A DNA stretch of 9,680 bases from DAOQVB01 sp964400865 (GTDB lineage: Bacteria > Patescibacteriota > Microgenomatia > UBA1400 > PJMF01): positions 1-9,680 of the forward strand of contig CAYNWG010000038.1 of NCBI GenBank assembly GCA_964400865.1. Reading direction: 5' to 3'. The stretch's first letter is position 1; each line of letters starts with the position of its first letter. The position numbers and the translations under genes are program-made. Below are positions 1 to 7,120 of this stretch, in pieces. The notes under the pieces were generated by a model, which saw only the letters and a list, made by a program, of their open reading frames with translations, searched no databases and had not been told where the DNA came from.

Positions 1-1481
1 TGTCTCTGGCCACCAGAAAGTTTAATACCCTTTTCACCCACAATAGTATCAACCCCCTTCTCAAGCTCAGCAACGACGCTGTCAAGGTGAGCCATTTGAA
101 TGACTTCTGTTAAATTTATTTGTCGCGAAGCATTAGGGACTCCCGCAATTTGGATATTCTCTTTTAAACTCATGTCAAAAAGTTCTGTATCTTGCAATAC
201 TACAGCTACATGATCAATATATGACTGGCGTTGAAGGTTTTTCAGTGGAATGTTGTCTATAAAAATATCACCATCATAGTCTTCATAGAGGTCTAGAAGT
301 AATTTAAACAAAGTGGACTTACCAGCCCCAGACAGACCTACGATGCCGATTTTTTCTCCTCGTTGAATAGTCAGAGAAATTTCGTTCAAAGCGTTTTTTT
401 TACCATAGCCAAATCCTAGTTTTTCAATTCTGATTGTTTTCCAATCTGTTGGATATTTTTGTTGTAAAGCGACTTTCTTTGGATCTTCAATCTCGGGATT
501 AGTTTTTAAGATATTCATTGCGCGAGAAATCCAGATTTTAGCTAATGCTAACTGCTGCGTTACGTCAGTCAGTTCCTCTGTGGCGCTACTTACTTTATTG
601 AACAATCCAAAAAATAAAACGAGCACCCCCACATCCTTTACTCCGTGAAAGATATCCCAAGAGAGCCAAGATACGATGCTAAAAAAGAAAATAGACTGAT
701 AGATAACCTGAAATGCTCCTTGAGATTGGTAGAAAAAAATTCTTTTTTTTATGTTTTGAATTAACTTTCTAATATGCGAGTTTACAGATTCATTAACGCC
801 CCAATCTATAGAGAGCGCTTTAATCGTTTGTATATTATTGAGAGCTTCAAATGTAATACCGCTCAAATTTTCAAATGCTTTATTGACTATTTTTTCTTGC
901 CGTATAGATCGTTTAAGTAGCAACGTACTGAAAATGTAGTATGTGAACATAAACAAGACCAGCAGGGCGCTGAGTGTTAAATCGATGCCAAAAAAAATAA
1001 ACACGATCCCAACAGTATTCACCAAAACTGAAATTAAAATGTCAAAAATTCTTCGGATGGTTATGTTTATTCCATCAAGACCTTTGTCAATACGCTTCAT
1101 TTTATTACCGCTGTTTTCTTGTTCTTGCCAAGAGAAATCAAGAGTAAAAATATGAGCTAAGGTTTCTTTGTAAATATCCAGAGATGCTTTTTCTGCCACC
1201 TGATAACCAAAGAATTTTGAGAGGTTGTGGGTTAAGCCGAAGTACGCATACGCAAACCCCCACAGAACAAAAATACTCAGGAGCTCATCGGCGTTGTTGT
1301 TTGTTCCAGAATTGGTAAGTAATACAATTATTCTGCTCAGTGCCCACGCTGGATATAATCGAGCTGCATCACTTGTAATGCGAAGGAATATTCCAATGAA
1401 GAATTGCGTGCGATAGGGACGGATATATCGAGCTACATCAATAACAAATTGTTGAATAGAATATTTCTTGTCCGGTTCCAT
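1..1481 (-). CDS. ABC exporter half-transporter (fused membrane and ATPase domains), C-terminus cut by window edge
   Basis: My translation is open for 493 residues from the ATG at 1481 to the window edge. Residues 1 to about 310 form a membrane domain with hydrophobic stretches near 70-85, 150-190, 255-275 and 285-295, typical of the MsbA/MDR-like exporter family. The nucleotide-binding domain follows: Walker A GLSGAGKST at 382-390, a Q-loop in VVLQDTELFD, and the signature LSGGQR at 488-493. Walker B, D-loop and H-loop would lie beyond position 1. The family pumps lipids, peptides or drugs out of the membrane as a dimer. The substrate cannot be told here. The start lies 10 nt after the secA stop, and a GAGGA Shine-Dalgarno inside the last secA codons sits 13 nt upstream, rather far. 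An in-frame ATG at 1514 would add 11 residues but overlap secA and lose that site. By eye the gene is more AT-rich than its neighbours. Confidence 0.93.
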   Translation of the reverse strand, partial: MEPDKKYSIQQFVIDVARYIRPYRTQFFIGIFLRITSDAARLYPAWALSRIIVLLTNSGTNNNADELLSIFVLWGFAYAYFGLTHNLSKFFGYQVAEKASLDIYKETLAHIFTLDFSWQEQENSGNKMKRIDKGLDGINITIRRIFDILISVLVNTVGIVFIFFGIDLTLSALLVLFMFTYYIFSTLLLKRSIRQEKIVNKAFENLSGITFEALNNIQTIKALSIDWGVNESVNSHIRKLIQNIKKRIFFYQSQGAFQVIYQSIFFFSIVSWLSWDIFHGVKDVGVLVLFFGLFNKVSSATEELTDVTQQLALAKIWISRAMNILKTNPEIEDPKKVALQQKYPTDWKTIRIEKLGFGYGKKNALNEISLTIQRGEKIGIVGLSGAGKSTLFKLLLDLYEDYDGDIFIDNIPLKNLQRQSYIDHVAVVLQDTELFDMSLKENIQIAGVPNASRQINLTEVIQMAHLDSVVAELEKGVDTIVGEKGIKLSGGQR

Positions 1482-1491
1482 GACGATGTGT

Positions 1492-4400
1492 TTATCCTCG
1501 ATGCTCAGCTGCATTGATTAAGCCGCACTTTTTGTATTTTAATCCCGATCCACACGGGCANNNNNNNNNNNNNNNNNNNNNNNNNNNNNNNNNNNNNNNN
1601 NNNNNNNNNNNNNNNNNNNNNNNNNNNNNNNNNNNNNNNNNNNNNNNNNNNNNNNNNNNNCAGCTGCATTGATTAAGCCGCACTTTTTGTATTTTAATCC
1701 CGATCCACACGGGCACGCATCGTTACGACCTATCTTCATCTGTTTAGAACCAGGTTGTGGTTTTGCAACAGCCTTGGCTGAACGCAAAGCTGCGGCTAAA
1801 TCTTGAGTATCACCTTTAATTTGAGTGGGCGTTGAGCTCGGGATGGTGGCGTCAGCCACTTCTTTACTCAATTCTTCGTTAACATCATCTTTTTTTTCTA
1901 TTAATTGTTTTTGTTGTGTTGCTCGGAATTGTTCTCGACTAATAGGTTGCAGGCGGAAAATTCGATTGGCGATTGTTGAGTCAACTGCCCCTAGCATTTG
2001 TTGGAACATGCCAAATGCCTCTTTTTTATATTCAGAAAGCACTGTCTGCTTGTCACCTCGCAACCAAATACCTTCTCTGAGACTATCAATTGCATCTATG
2101 TGGTCCATCCATTTTTCATCCAGTGTGCTGAGGGTGACATAGAGCTCGAGTTGACGCATGGTCAGCTCGCCCAAATCTTTCTCCCGTTGTTCATACAATT
2201 CTTGCGAAATTGTTTGTAACTTTTCGGTAATTTCTTCTGGGTCACTGATTTTAGAAATTTCTTTTTCTAGTCGTAATTGCGAAGCTTGATCAAATGGCAC
2301 CAATCTACAAAATTCTTTCACGATCGTGGTAAATTCTTCGGTGCTGAATTCTTTAGGAGCATTCAAGCTAACTAAAGCACGAATTTCTTCATCTACATAT
2401 CCTTGAATTTGTTCACGAAGCCCAGCGACTTCTTTCTCTTGTTCCGAGGTTATCGCCTCACCTTTTTCTAAGACTGAACCTTCTTCTAACAAACGGCGTC
2501 TGCGAATGTAGGTAATTTCACGCTGTTTATTCATGACATCATCGAATTCAACCAAACGCTTGCGTTGATCAAAGAAGAATCCCTCAACTTTTACCTGGGC
2601 GGATTCTATTGATTTGCTAATCATACCGTGTTCAATTGGTTGGCCCTCATCAATTTTGAGCATATCCATGATTTTAGAAATTTGTTCACCACCAAAGATT
2701 CGCATGATTTCATCATCGAGTGAGATAAAAAATTGTGAAGTACCGGGATCTCCTTGACGACCAGCTCGGCCACGCAGTTGATTATCGATCCGGCGTGATT
2801 CGTGACGCTCGGTTCCAAGAATATACAAGCCACCCAATCTCACGACCTCATCGTGGTCCGATTGCCACTTTTCCATGGCTTGCTGATATTCTTTAAGCTT
2901 ATATTGGGTGGGATCGATAGATGGTGGTAGGTTTAGTGTTTTGGCCAAATTTAGTTGATCAGCCGTAGCCGTAACTTTTGATTCAGTTTTTTTACGAAAA
3001 TCTTTCAGTTCTGGTTTGGCGCCACCAAGCACAATATCTACTCCGCGACCAGCAATATTGGTAGCTACAGTGATGGCTCCTTTTTTACCAGCATCAGCGA
3101 TAATAAAAGCTTCCTTCTCGTGATTTTTTGCATTCAAAACTTGGTGAGTGATTTTTTTTCTAGACAAAAAATCGGCCACAATTTGGTTGTGATTAATGGA
3201 GCGAGTTCCTACCAAAATTGGTCTACCCTCTTGATGAATTGCTTCAATTTCATTGGCAATGGCAGTATATTTTGCTCCAGCCGTTTTATAGACCACATCG
3301 GTTTTGTCTGCTCTAACAACCGTATCGTTGGTTGGTACCGCAATCACATCGATGGCGTAAATCTTTCTGAACTCCTCAGCCTCAGTGGTGGCAGTACCAG
3401 TCATACCAGATAGTTTGCTATAGAGTCTGAAGTAATTTTGAATGGAGATAGTTGCTAGAGTTCGAGATTCCTGCTGAATGGGGACATTTTCTTTTGCTTC
3501 AATAGCTTGGTGCAGACCGTCTGAATATCGGCGACCATACATAAGGCGACCAGTATGCTCATCAACAATAATTACCTGATTGTCGCGTACAATATAGTCT
3601 TTATCTCGTTGAAAAATGGTGTTGGCTTTGAGAGCCGATTCAACATGGTGAATGGTGTCAAAGTTTTCCTCGTAGAGATTTTTTACATTTAGTTTTTGTT
3701 CTAAGCGTTTGACGCCTAAGTCTGTGAGCGTGACCGCTCGGGCTTTTTCATCTACCGAATAATCTGCTCCTTTTGAGAGCGAAGTCACCATGTGTGCAAA
3801 ATCATAGTATTTTTTGGTAGGCTCAGAGTCTGGGGCAGAGATAATCAGCGGTGTACGAGCCTCATCAATTAAAATGGAGTCTGCTTCATCAACAATGGCG
3901 AAGAAATGAGTGTTAACTGGTCGTTGCACCATTTGACTGAGTGATTGCACCATATTGTCGCGTAGATAATCAAAACCAAACTCATTGTTGGTTCCATACG
4001 TAATATCTGCAGCATAGGCTTCTGTGCGAGAAATTGGTTTAAAGTGTTCGAGGCGCTCATCTCCTCTATCCTCACCAGTGAAATTGGGGTCATAAAGGCT
4101 GGCTTTTTCATGGGTGATGACGGAGGTGGTTAGGCCTAAGAAGTGATAGATGGGTCCCATCCACCCCGCTCCAGTTTCTGCTAAGTAATCATTAACTGTG
4201 ACGAGATGAGCACCTTTACCAAGCAATGCATTGAGGTAGAGTGGCAACGTAACCGTCAGAGTTTTGCCTTCTCCAGTTTTTTGTTCCGTAATCGTACCCT
4301 CGTGGAGAGCAATGCCAGCGATCAATTGCACGTCGTAGTGGCGTAGGCCGATGACTCGGCGAGATACTTCGCGGATAGTGGCGTAGACTTCTGGCAGCAT

Positions 4401-4604
4401 CAGGTTGAGAATTACCTTTTCAGATTTTCCTGATTTTAGTTCTTTTTCTATTTGATCCTGAAACTTCTTTGTTTGTTGTGCTAAAGCCTTATCAGATAGT
4501 TTCTTAATTACTGGTTCAAGTTGGTTGATCTGTTCAACCTGAGCGGAGAATCGATTGATCGCTTTTTTATTATCATCAAAAATTGAGGTAAGAAACTTAA
4601 ACAT
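1492..4604 (-). CDS. secA: Protein translocase subunit SecA, interrupted by an artificial assembly gap
   Basis: SecA is the cytoplasmic ATPase motor that pushes preproteins through SecYEG. Visible motifs: Walker A TGEGKT at 110-115, VDEAD at 238-242, the GMTGTA motif near 400-405, ATNIAGRG near 514-521, and GTERHESRRIDNQLRGRAGRQ-type motif VI from 597. A SEC-C zinc motif CPCGSG...KKC ends the protein. Residues about 165-195 and 530-590 carry insertions compared with E. coli. Read literally, the frame enters 100 N and meets a false stop at 1539. Removing the duplicated 55 bp and the N run joins 4604-1661 to 1505-1492, 2958 nt, or 985 codons plus TAA, ending in AAEHRG. The Shine-Dalgarno AGGA is only 4 nt from the ATG. 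The fourth zinc ligand after KKC is Gly instead of Cys or His; His983 might substitute. serS ends 40 nt upstream, and the ABC exporter starts 10 nt downstream. Confidence 0.96.
1506..1560. repeat. 55-bp direct duplicate, left copy (contig-end overlap)
   Basis: Identical over all 55 bases to the copy on the other side of the N run. It encodes the SecA SEC-C tail from the middle of the zinc motif to INAA on the minus strand. The copy stops exactly at the N run, as expected of a contig end and not of a genomic repeat. A 55-base overlap is also a common assembly k-mer size (inference). Confidence 0.95.
1561..1660. other. Assembly gap (run of exactly 100 N), probably spurious
   Basis: The run is exactly 100 N, the usual placeholder for a gap of unknown size. 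Both flanks carry the same 55 bp, so the two contigs overlap and the true gap size is minus 55. No sequence appears to be missing, because removing the N run and one copy gives an intact SecA C-terminus. Confidence 0.95.
1661..1715. repeat. 55-bp direct duplicate, right copy (contig-end overlap)
   Basis: Begins exactly at the end of the N run and matches the left copy base for base. Reading secA from the right, this copy is in frame with the rest of the gene. The sequence to its left should continue at position 1505, giving codons for E-H-R-G and a TAA stop. Confidence 0.95.
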
Positions 4605-4646
4605 AAGATCCTGATTATGCCAAAAGAATAGCTGTTTGTCGATCTT
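4605..4646 (-). promoter_or_regulatory. Inverted repeat in the serS-secA spacer, next to the secA start
   Basis: The 40-nt spacer between serS and secA is bounded by 6-base arms AAGATC and GATCTT, 30 nt apart. In the mRNA the second arm lies between the AGGA Shine-Dalgarno and the secA ATG, so pairing could cover the initiation site. There is no U-tract, so it is not an intrinsic terminator. The arms are short and the loop long, so this may be chance. The absence of a terminator here favours serS-secA co-transcription. Confidence 0.2.
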
Positions 4647-5892
4647 AAAACGTCAATAATTTAGGTATGGCGACCGAGCCGTCTGGCTGTTGATAGTTCT
4701 CAACGATTGCGGCCAACAATCTTGGGGATGCTGCCATGGTGTTGTTGAGTGTGTAGACGAATTTGGTTGAGCCATCTTTGGCCTGGTATTTGATGTTTAG
4801 TCGACGTGCCTGAAAGTCATTAAAGTAACTAGCGGAGTGGGTTTCTCGGTACTTTTGTTGGCTAGGGAACCAGGTTTCCAAATCATATTTTTTGCGTTGA
4901 CCAGCGCCCATATCTCCAGTACACATCAGTAGTACTTGGTAGGGCAATTCCAGATCTTGCAGTAATTGTTCGGCCAAACCAACCATTTTTTCATGCCATT
5001 CTCGGGTAATTTCTTCATCAGCTACGGTGTAGACCACTTGCTCAACCTTATTAAATTGATGGACTCTAATGACGCCAGAAGTGTCTTTGCCATACGAGCC
5101 AACTTCTCGCCGAAAACACGGAGAAATTCCACAAATTTGAAAAGGCAATTCTTTTTCTGTTAAGGTTTCTCCTTGTTTGTACGCGGTTAGAGCAACCTCG
5201 GCTGTGCCAGTCAGAAACTGGTTGTCTTGAGTTTTGTAGTGATCCTCTTGACCCCAGGGGAAGTAACCAGTTCCCCACATAGCATCTTCGTTGACTAAGA
5301 CGGGAACTGACATAGGTTCAAAACCGGCTGCAACTAGTCTATCGAGTGCGACTTTCAATAGTGCTTGCTCAAGACGAAGGCCATCACCTTTTAAGAAATA
5401 GGAACGGAAGCCGCCAATTTTTACTGCTCTATCAACATCTAGCCAACCGAGCTTAGTCATTATTTCTTCGTGAGACTTGACATCGAAGTTGTATGTTTTT
5501 GGTTGGCCAACTTGACGAATCATCTGGTTGCCAGATTCATCTGGACCCACCAGCACATCATTTGCAGGTACATTGGGGATTTGATAAAGCAACGTTTGAT
5601 ATTTATCTTCAACATCTTTGAGTTGAGGCTCAAGCTCCTTCAGCTTATTTTTAAATTCTTTGCCCAGATCTTTATCGGCATCTGTTGGTATTGTTCCATT
5701 TGCCACACTTTGCTTGAGCTTTCTGGCATGTTCATTGCTGTCTCGGCGCAAATCATCAACTTTTTGTTGCAAGGTTCGTCGTTTTTCATCAATTTCAAGT
5801 AGTTGATCAACGACAATCGAGTCAATCTGTTTATTTGTACACGCTCGTTTTACTTCTTCGGCGTTTTGTCTGATGTAAGCGATATCTAACAT
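4645..5892 (-). CDS. serS: Seryl-tRNA synthetase (class II)
   Basis: SerS activates serine with ATP and charges tRNA-Ser (also tRNA-Sec where present) in the cytoplasm. At 415 residues it is slightly shorter than the usual 420-430. Residues about 25-105 are the charged antiparallel coiled-coil arm that grips the long variable arm of tRNA-Ser. The catalytic domain shows the serine-binding TGTAE at 228-232, motif 2 beginning FRREVGSYGKDTSG at 260, and motif 3 NNTMAASPRLLAAIVENYQ at 383-401. Motif 3 is the NNT/ASPR type, not the common bacterial GLAVGRT form. RETHSASYFNDFQARR at 349-364 matches the family's conserved tail block. The start is set by AAGGA 5 nt upstream of the ATG and by the typical MLD N-terminus. 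Expression should be controlled by the T-box leader directly upstream, and no terminator is seen before secA. Confidence 0.97.
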   Translation of the reverse strand: MLDIAYIRQNAEEVKRACTNKQIDSIVVDQLLEIDEKRRTLQQKVDDLRRDSNEHARKLKQSVANGTIPTDADKDLGKEFKNKLKELEPQLKDVEDKYQTLLYQIPNVPANDVLVGPDESGNQMIRQVGQPKTYNFDVKSHEEIMTKLGWLDVDRAVKIGGFRSYFLKGDGLRLEQALLKVALDRLVAAGFEPMSVPVLVNEDAMWGTGYFPWGQEDHYKTQDNQFLTGTAEVALTAYKQGETLTEKELPFQICGISPCFRREVGSYGKDTSGVIRVHQFNKVEQVVYTVADEEITREWHEKMVGLAEQLLQDLELPYQVLLMCTGDMGAGQRKKYDLETWFPSQQKYRETHSASYFNDFQARRLNIKYQAKDGSTKFVYTLNNTMAASPRLLAAIVENYQQPDGSVAIPKLLTF

Positions 5893-5917
5893 AGTAGTCC
5901 TTATGTATTTTTATTAC

Positions 5918-5972
5918 AAAAAATCCTCTTGGCTTGCAACTAATTGTAACCACAACTAGTGCATCCAAGAGG
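5918..5972 (-). terminator. Intrinsic terminator of the serS T-box
   Basis: RNA arms CCUCUUGG and CCAAGAGG pair over 8 bp. Inside them UGCA pairs with UGCA, and CUAGUUGU pairs with ACAAUUAG (one G-U) around a GGUU loop. The closing arm is followed by A and six U. This would stop transcription 25 nt before the serS ATG unless uncharged tRNA-Ser stabilises the antiterminator. Confidence 0.92.
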
Positions 5973-6000
5973 TTCCGCTGTGGCGGAAGGTGCCACCTCT
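5968..6000 (-). promoter_or_regulatory. T-box antiterminator (tRNA acceptor-end binding element)
   Basis: In RNA order: AGAGG, bulge UGGCACC, UUCCGC, loop CACA, GCGGAA, CCUCU. The lower helix is 5 bp and the upper 6 bp, with the 7-nt bulge on the 5' side exactly as in the T-box consensus (UGGNACC). The variable N is C, complementary to G73 of tRNA-Ser. The final CCUCU is also the beginning of the terminator's 5' arm, so the two structures exclude each other. Confidence 0.92.
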
Positions 6001-6094
6001 AAATACTTATTCCTGCTATCACGGGCTTACCCGGACCAGATTTCCCTGGTCAGCTTTGGTGGCTGCTAAACCACCTCAAGTGCTTTTATTAACT

Positions 6095-6121
6095 GCAGAT
6101 AGTATACACTAGATAGTCTGC
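6095..6121 (-). promoter_or_regulatory. Probable serS leader promoter -10 region within an inverted repeat
   Basis: On the minus strand TATACT (plus-strand 6101-6106), preceded by TG, is a good -10 element and puts transcription start near 6094, shortly before the T-box. No good -35 hexamer lies 16-18 nt upstream. The element is inside an imperfect inverted repeat (GCAGA...TCTGC outer arms, TAGT...ACTA inner arms), and GATAGT is directly repeated 14 bp apart on the plus strand (6098 and 6112). This could be an operator. The region from here to the upstream gene (6122-6208) contains no gene that I can see. Confidence 0.45.
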
Positions 6122-6208
6122 TGCTCCATGCTCAAACAAACCTCACAATTCGAGTACAAGTTTTCTGTGATGATGTTCTACACTCGTTTTGACTAGGAAA
6201 GCAACTTT

Positions 6209-6451
6209 TTAAAGACCGTTTAAAAATCGCGTTAACCCAATCTGCTCCTCACCCCATCCCATATCACTTACAATCTTTTTAGCCGCTTCTACCATCGCAG
6301 GATCGATAGGAGCAAAAGGGGCATCGGAATTGCCTCCTGGAATGATAGCTGCCGCTTCCAGTATTTGACTTTTATCCATTTTTTTCATGCTCTCTGTGTA
6401 TATTGCAAGTCTATCTTCAAATGATAATTCGCCAAAAATTGTTTCTGACAT
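6209..6451 (-). CDS. Hypothetical protein, 80 residues, function unknown
   Basis: I do not recognise this family. The start MSETIFGELS is chosen because GAGGAG lies 10 nt upstream. Earlier in-frame ATGs at 6472 and 6469 would lie upstream of or across that site. The protein is soluble-looking and acidic, with no signal peptide, membrane segment or Cys residues. Residues about 11-38 and 50-65 look helical. They flank a central Gly/Pro/Ala loop (IIPGGNSDAPFAPIDP, 37-52), and the C-terminus ends in GWGEEQIGLTRFLNGL. It could be a small alpha-helical regulator or an export or peptide precursor, but nothing shows which. It sits alone between the HD gene (118 nt upstream) and the serS leader, with its own promoter candidate. 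A clear Shine-Dalgarno, palindromic leader and protein-like composition support a real gene. Confidence 0.72.
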   Translation of the reverse strand: MSETIFGELSFEDRLAIYTESMKKMDKSQILEAAAIIPGGNSDAPFAPIDPAMVEAAKKIVSDMGWGEEQIGLTRFLNGL

Positions 6452-6470
6452 AATTTCCAAACTCCTCATC

Positions 6471-6491
6471 ATATAATTAACGTAATTATAT
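6471..6491. promoter_or_regulatory. Perfect 9-3-9 palindrome in the leader of the 80-residue gene
   Basis: ATATAATTA, ACG, TAATTATAT: both 9-base arms are perfectly complementary. It lies 4 bp upstream of the GAGGAG Shine-Dalgarno and within the likely 5' UTR. It could be a repressor operator or a weak RNA hairpin next to the ribosome site. All arm bases are A or T, so chance in an AT-rich spacer is possible. Confidence 0.45.
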
Positions 6492-6537
6492 CAATTTGCA
6501 TGATATATCAGTTAACTAATATATACTAATAAATCAT

Positions 6538-6546
6538 AGTATAACA
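6538..6546 (-). promoter_or_regulatory. Extended -10 promoter for the 80-residue gene
   Basis: The minus strand reads TGTTATACT, a TGn extended -10 element with TATACT. The -35 region 17 nt upstream is poor, as extended -10 promoters allow. Transcription would begin near 6531 and give a leader of about 80 nt. The surrounding spacer is strongly AT-rich, and TATATT further downstream is an alternative. Confidence 0.5.
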
Positions 6547-6569
6547 GAAAGTTTTTACAATCAGTTTAT

Positions 6570-7118
6570 TTACTGCCGATTGAAAGTCGCAATTAAAAAC
6601 TCAACGTGTTGGCTCGGATCTTTTTCAATTAACTCAAACCCAAGTTGGATATCATCGCGATTCACATTGGCAGCGAAAGATTTATCTCTTAATTTTTTGA
6701 GCACCGAAGAAGTTTTCATACCAGCGAATCCTTCTGGCCGCATCAGTGAATATGCATTAAGGAATCCCGACAGTTCGTCGCAGGCAAATAAATATTTGTC
6801 TAACTGTGATTCTGGTTGCTTGCCAGTTCTGCTCGGTGCATGCGCAGCGATGGCTTGGAGTAATTCGGCTGGATAATTTACCAATAGCTCCTGAATAGCT
6901 CGATTGGGGTGTTCATCAGGAAATTGTTCCCAATCGAGATCATGGAGTAGTCCTGTCTGATACCAGAGCTCAACATCCTCATCGAGCAATTTTGCATAAG
7001 TTTCCATCGCTTGCGCAACCATACTGCAGTGACGGCGTAAAGCTTCATTCTTAATGTACTGCTCAAGCAATGCTTGGCTTTGTTCACGTGGTGGTAGCAG
7101 TTTAGTTTGATCAGTCAT
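6570..7118 (-). CDS. HD-superfamily hydrolase, COG2316-like
   Basis: A 182-residue metal-dependent phosphohydrolase of the HD fold. The metal ligands are visible in order: H30 (in LRRHCSMV), H59-D60 (GLLHDLDWE), H93 (AIAAHAPSRTG) and D114 (FACDELSGF). H70 may contribute. The later block SSVLKKLRDKSFAANVNRDDI at 137-157 and the overall length match my recollection of COG2316 predicted HD hydrolases. The substrate of that group is not known to me; nucleotides or nucleotide-like phosphoesters are plausible. The start ATG lies 2 nt after the lysS stop, with AGGA at a 6-nt spacing inside the last lysS codons, so the two genes are translationally close and co-transcribed. No terminator is obvious in the downstream spacer. 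Confidence 0.9.
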   Translation of the reverse strand: MTDQTKLLPPREQSQALLEQYIKNEALRRHCSMVAQAMETYAKLLDEDVELWYQTGLLHDLDWEQFPDEHPNRAIQELLVNYPAELLQAIAAHAPSRTGKQPESQLDKYLFACDELSGFLNAYSLMRPEGFAGMKTSSVLKKLRDKSFAANVNRDDIQLGFELIEKDPSQHVEFLIATFNRQ

Positions 7119-7120
7119 AT

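Larger units (their letters stand above)
5918..6094 (-). promoter_or_regulatory. Serine T-box riboswitch in the serS leader
   Basis: This untranslated leader senses the charging state of tRNA-Ser. Its 3' half is a textbook T-box switch: an antiterminator with a UGGCACC bulge and a competing intrinsic terminator. UGGC can pair with GCCA, the 3' end of uncharged tRNA-Ser, which has discriminator G73. Upstream, in RNA order, are GGUGG/CCACC with an 8-nt loop UUUAGCAG, then GACCAG/CUGGUC, then CGGG/CCCG with a UAAG loop directly abutting it. AGC, a serine codon, occurs in the first loop (plus-strand 6065-6067) and again at 6015-6017; either could be the specifier read by tRNA-Ser(GCU). I cannot draw a standard long Stem I with distal T-loops. 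The 5' end is an estimate from the proposed -10 element. Identity is secure for the switch half and uncertain for the 5' half. Confidence 0.88.

Noticed and set aside
943..1416. Plus-strand reading frames of 60-70 codons opposite the ABC exporter
   Set aside because: They are antisense shadows of an open, motif-bearing exporter frame and lack family features of their own.
1482..1514. Earlier in-frame ATG for the ABC exporter at 1514
   Set aside because: It would overlap the secA end by more than 20 bases and sits upstream of the only Shine-Dalgarno-like sequence. It cannot be fully excluded.
1506..1715. A genuine 55-bp direct repeat or mobile-element target duplication in secA
   Set aside because: Both copies end precisely at the N run, and one copy is needed exactly once to complete SecA in frame. 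This is a contig overlap.
1492..1716. A separate small minus-strand gene spanning the N run
   Set aside because: It is the SecA zinc tail read twice through unknown bases. Its visible residues are all SecA C-terminus.
5940..6110. Small SRP RNA, tmRNA, RNase P RNA or cobalamin riboswitch in the serS leader
   Set aside because: None of their conserved blocks is present, while the T-box bulge, the competing terminator and the position before serS all agree.
6122..6208. Terminator after the 80-residue gene
   Set aside because: CUCGAA/UUUGAG and CGAGU/ACUCG can pair, but the stems are short and no U-tract follows.
6452..6472. Start of the 80-residue gene at 6472, giving 87 residues
   Set aside because: The GAGGAG ribosome site lies inside that extension and is correctly spaced for the later ATG.
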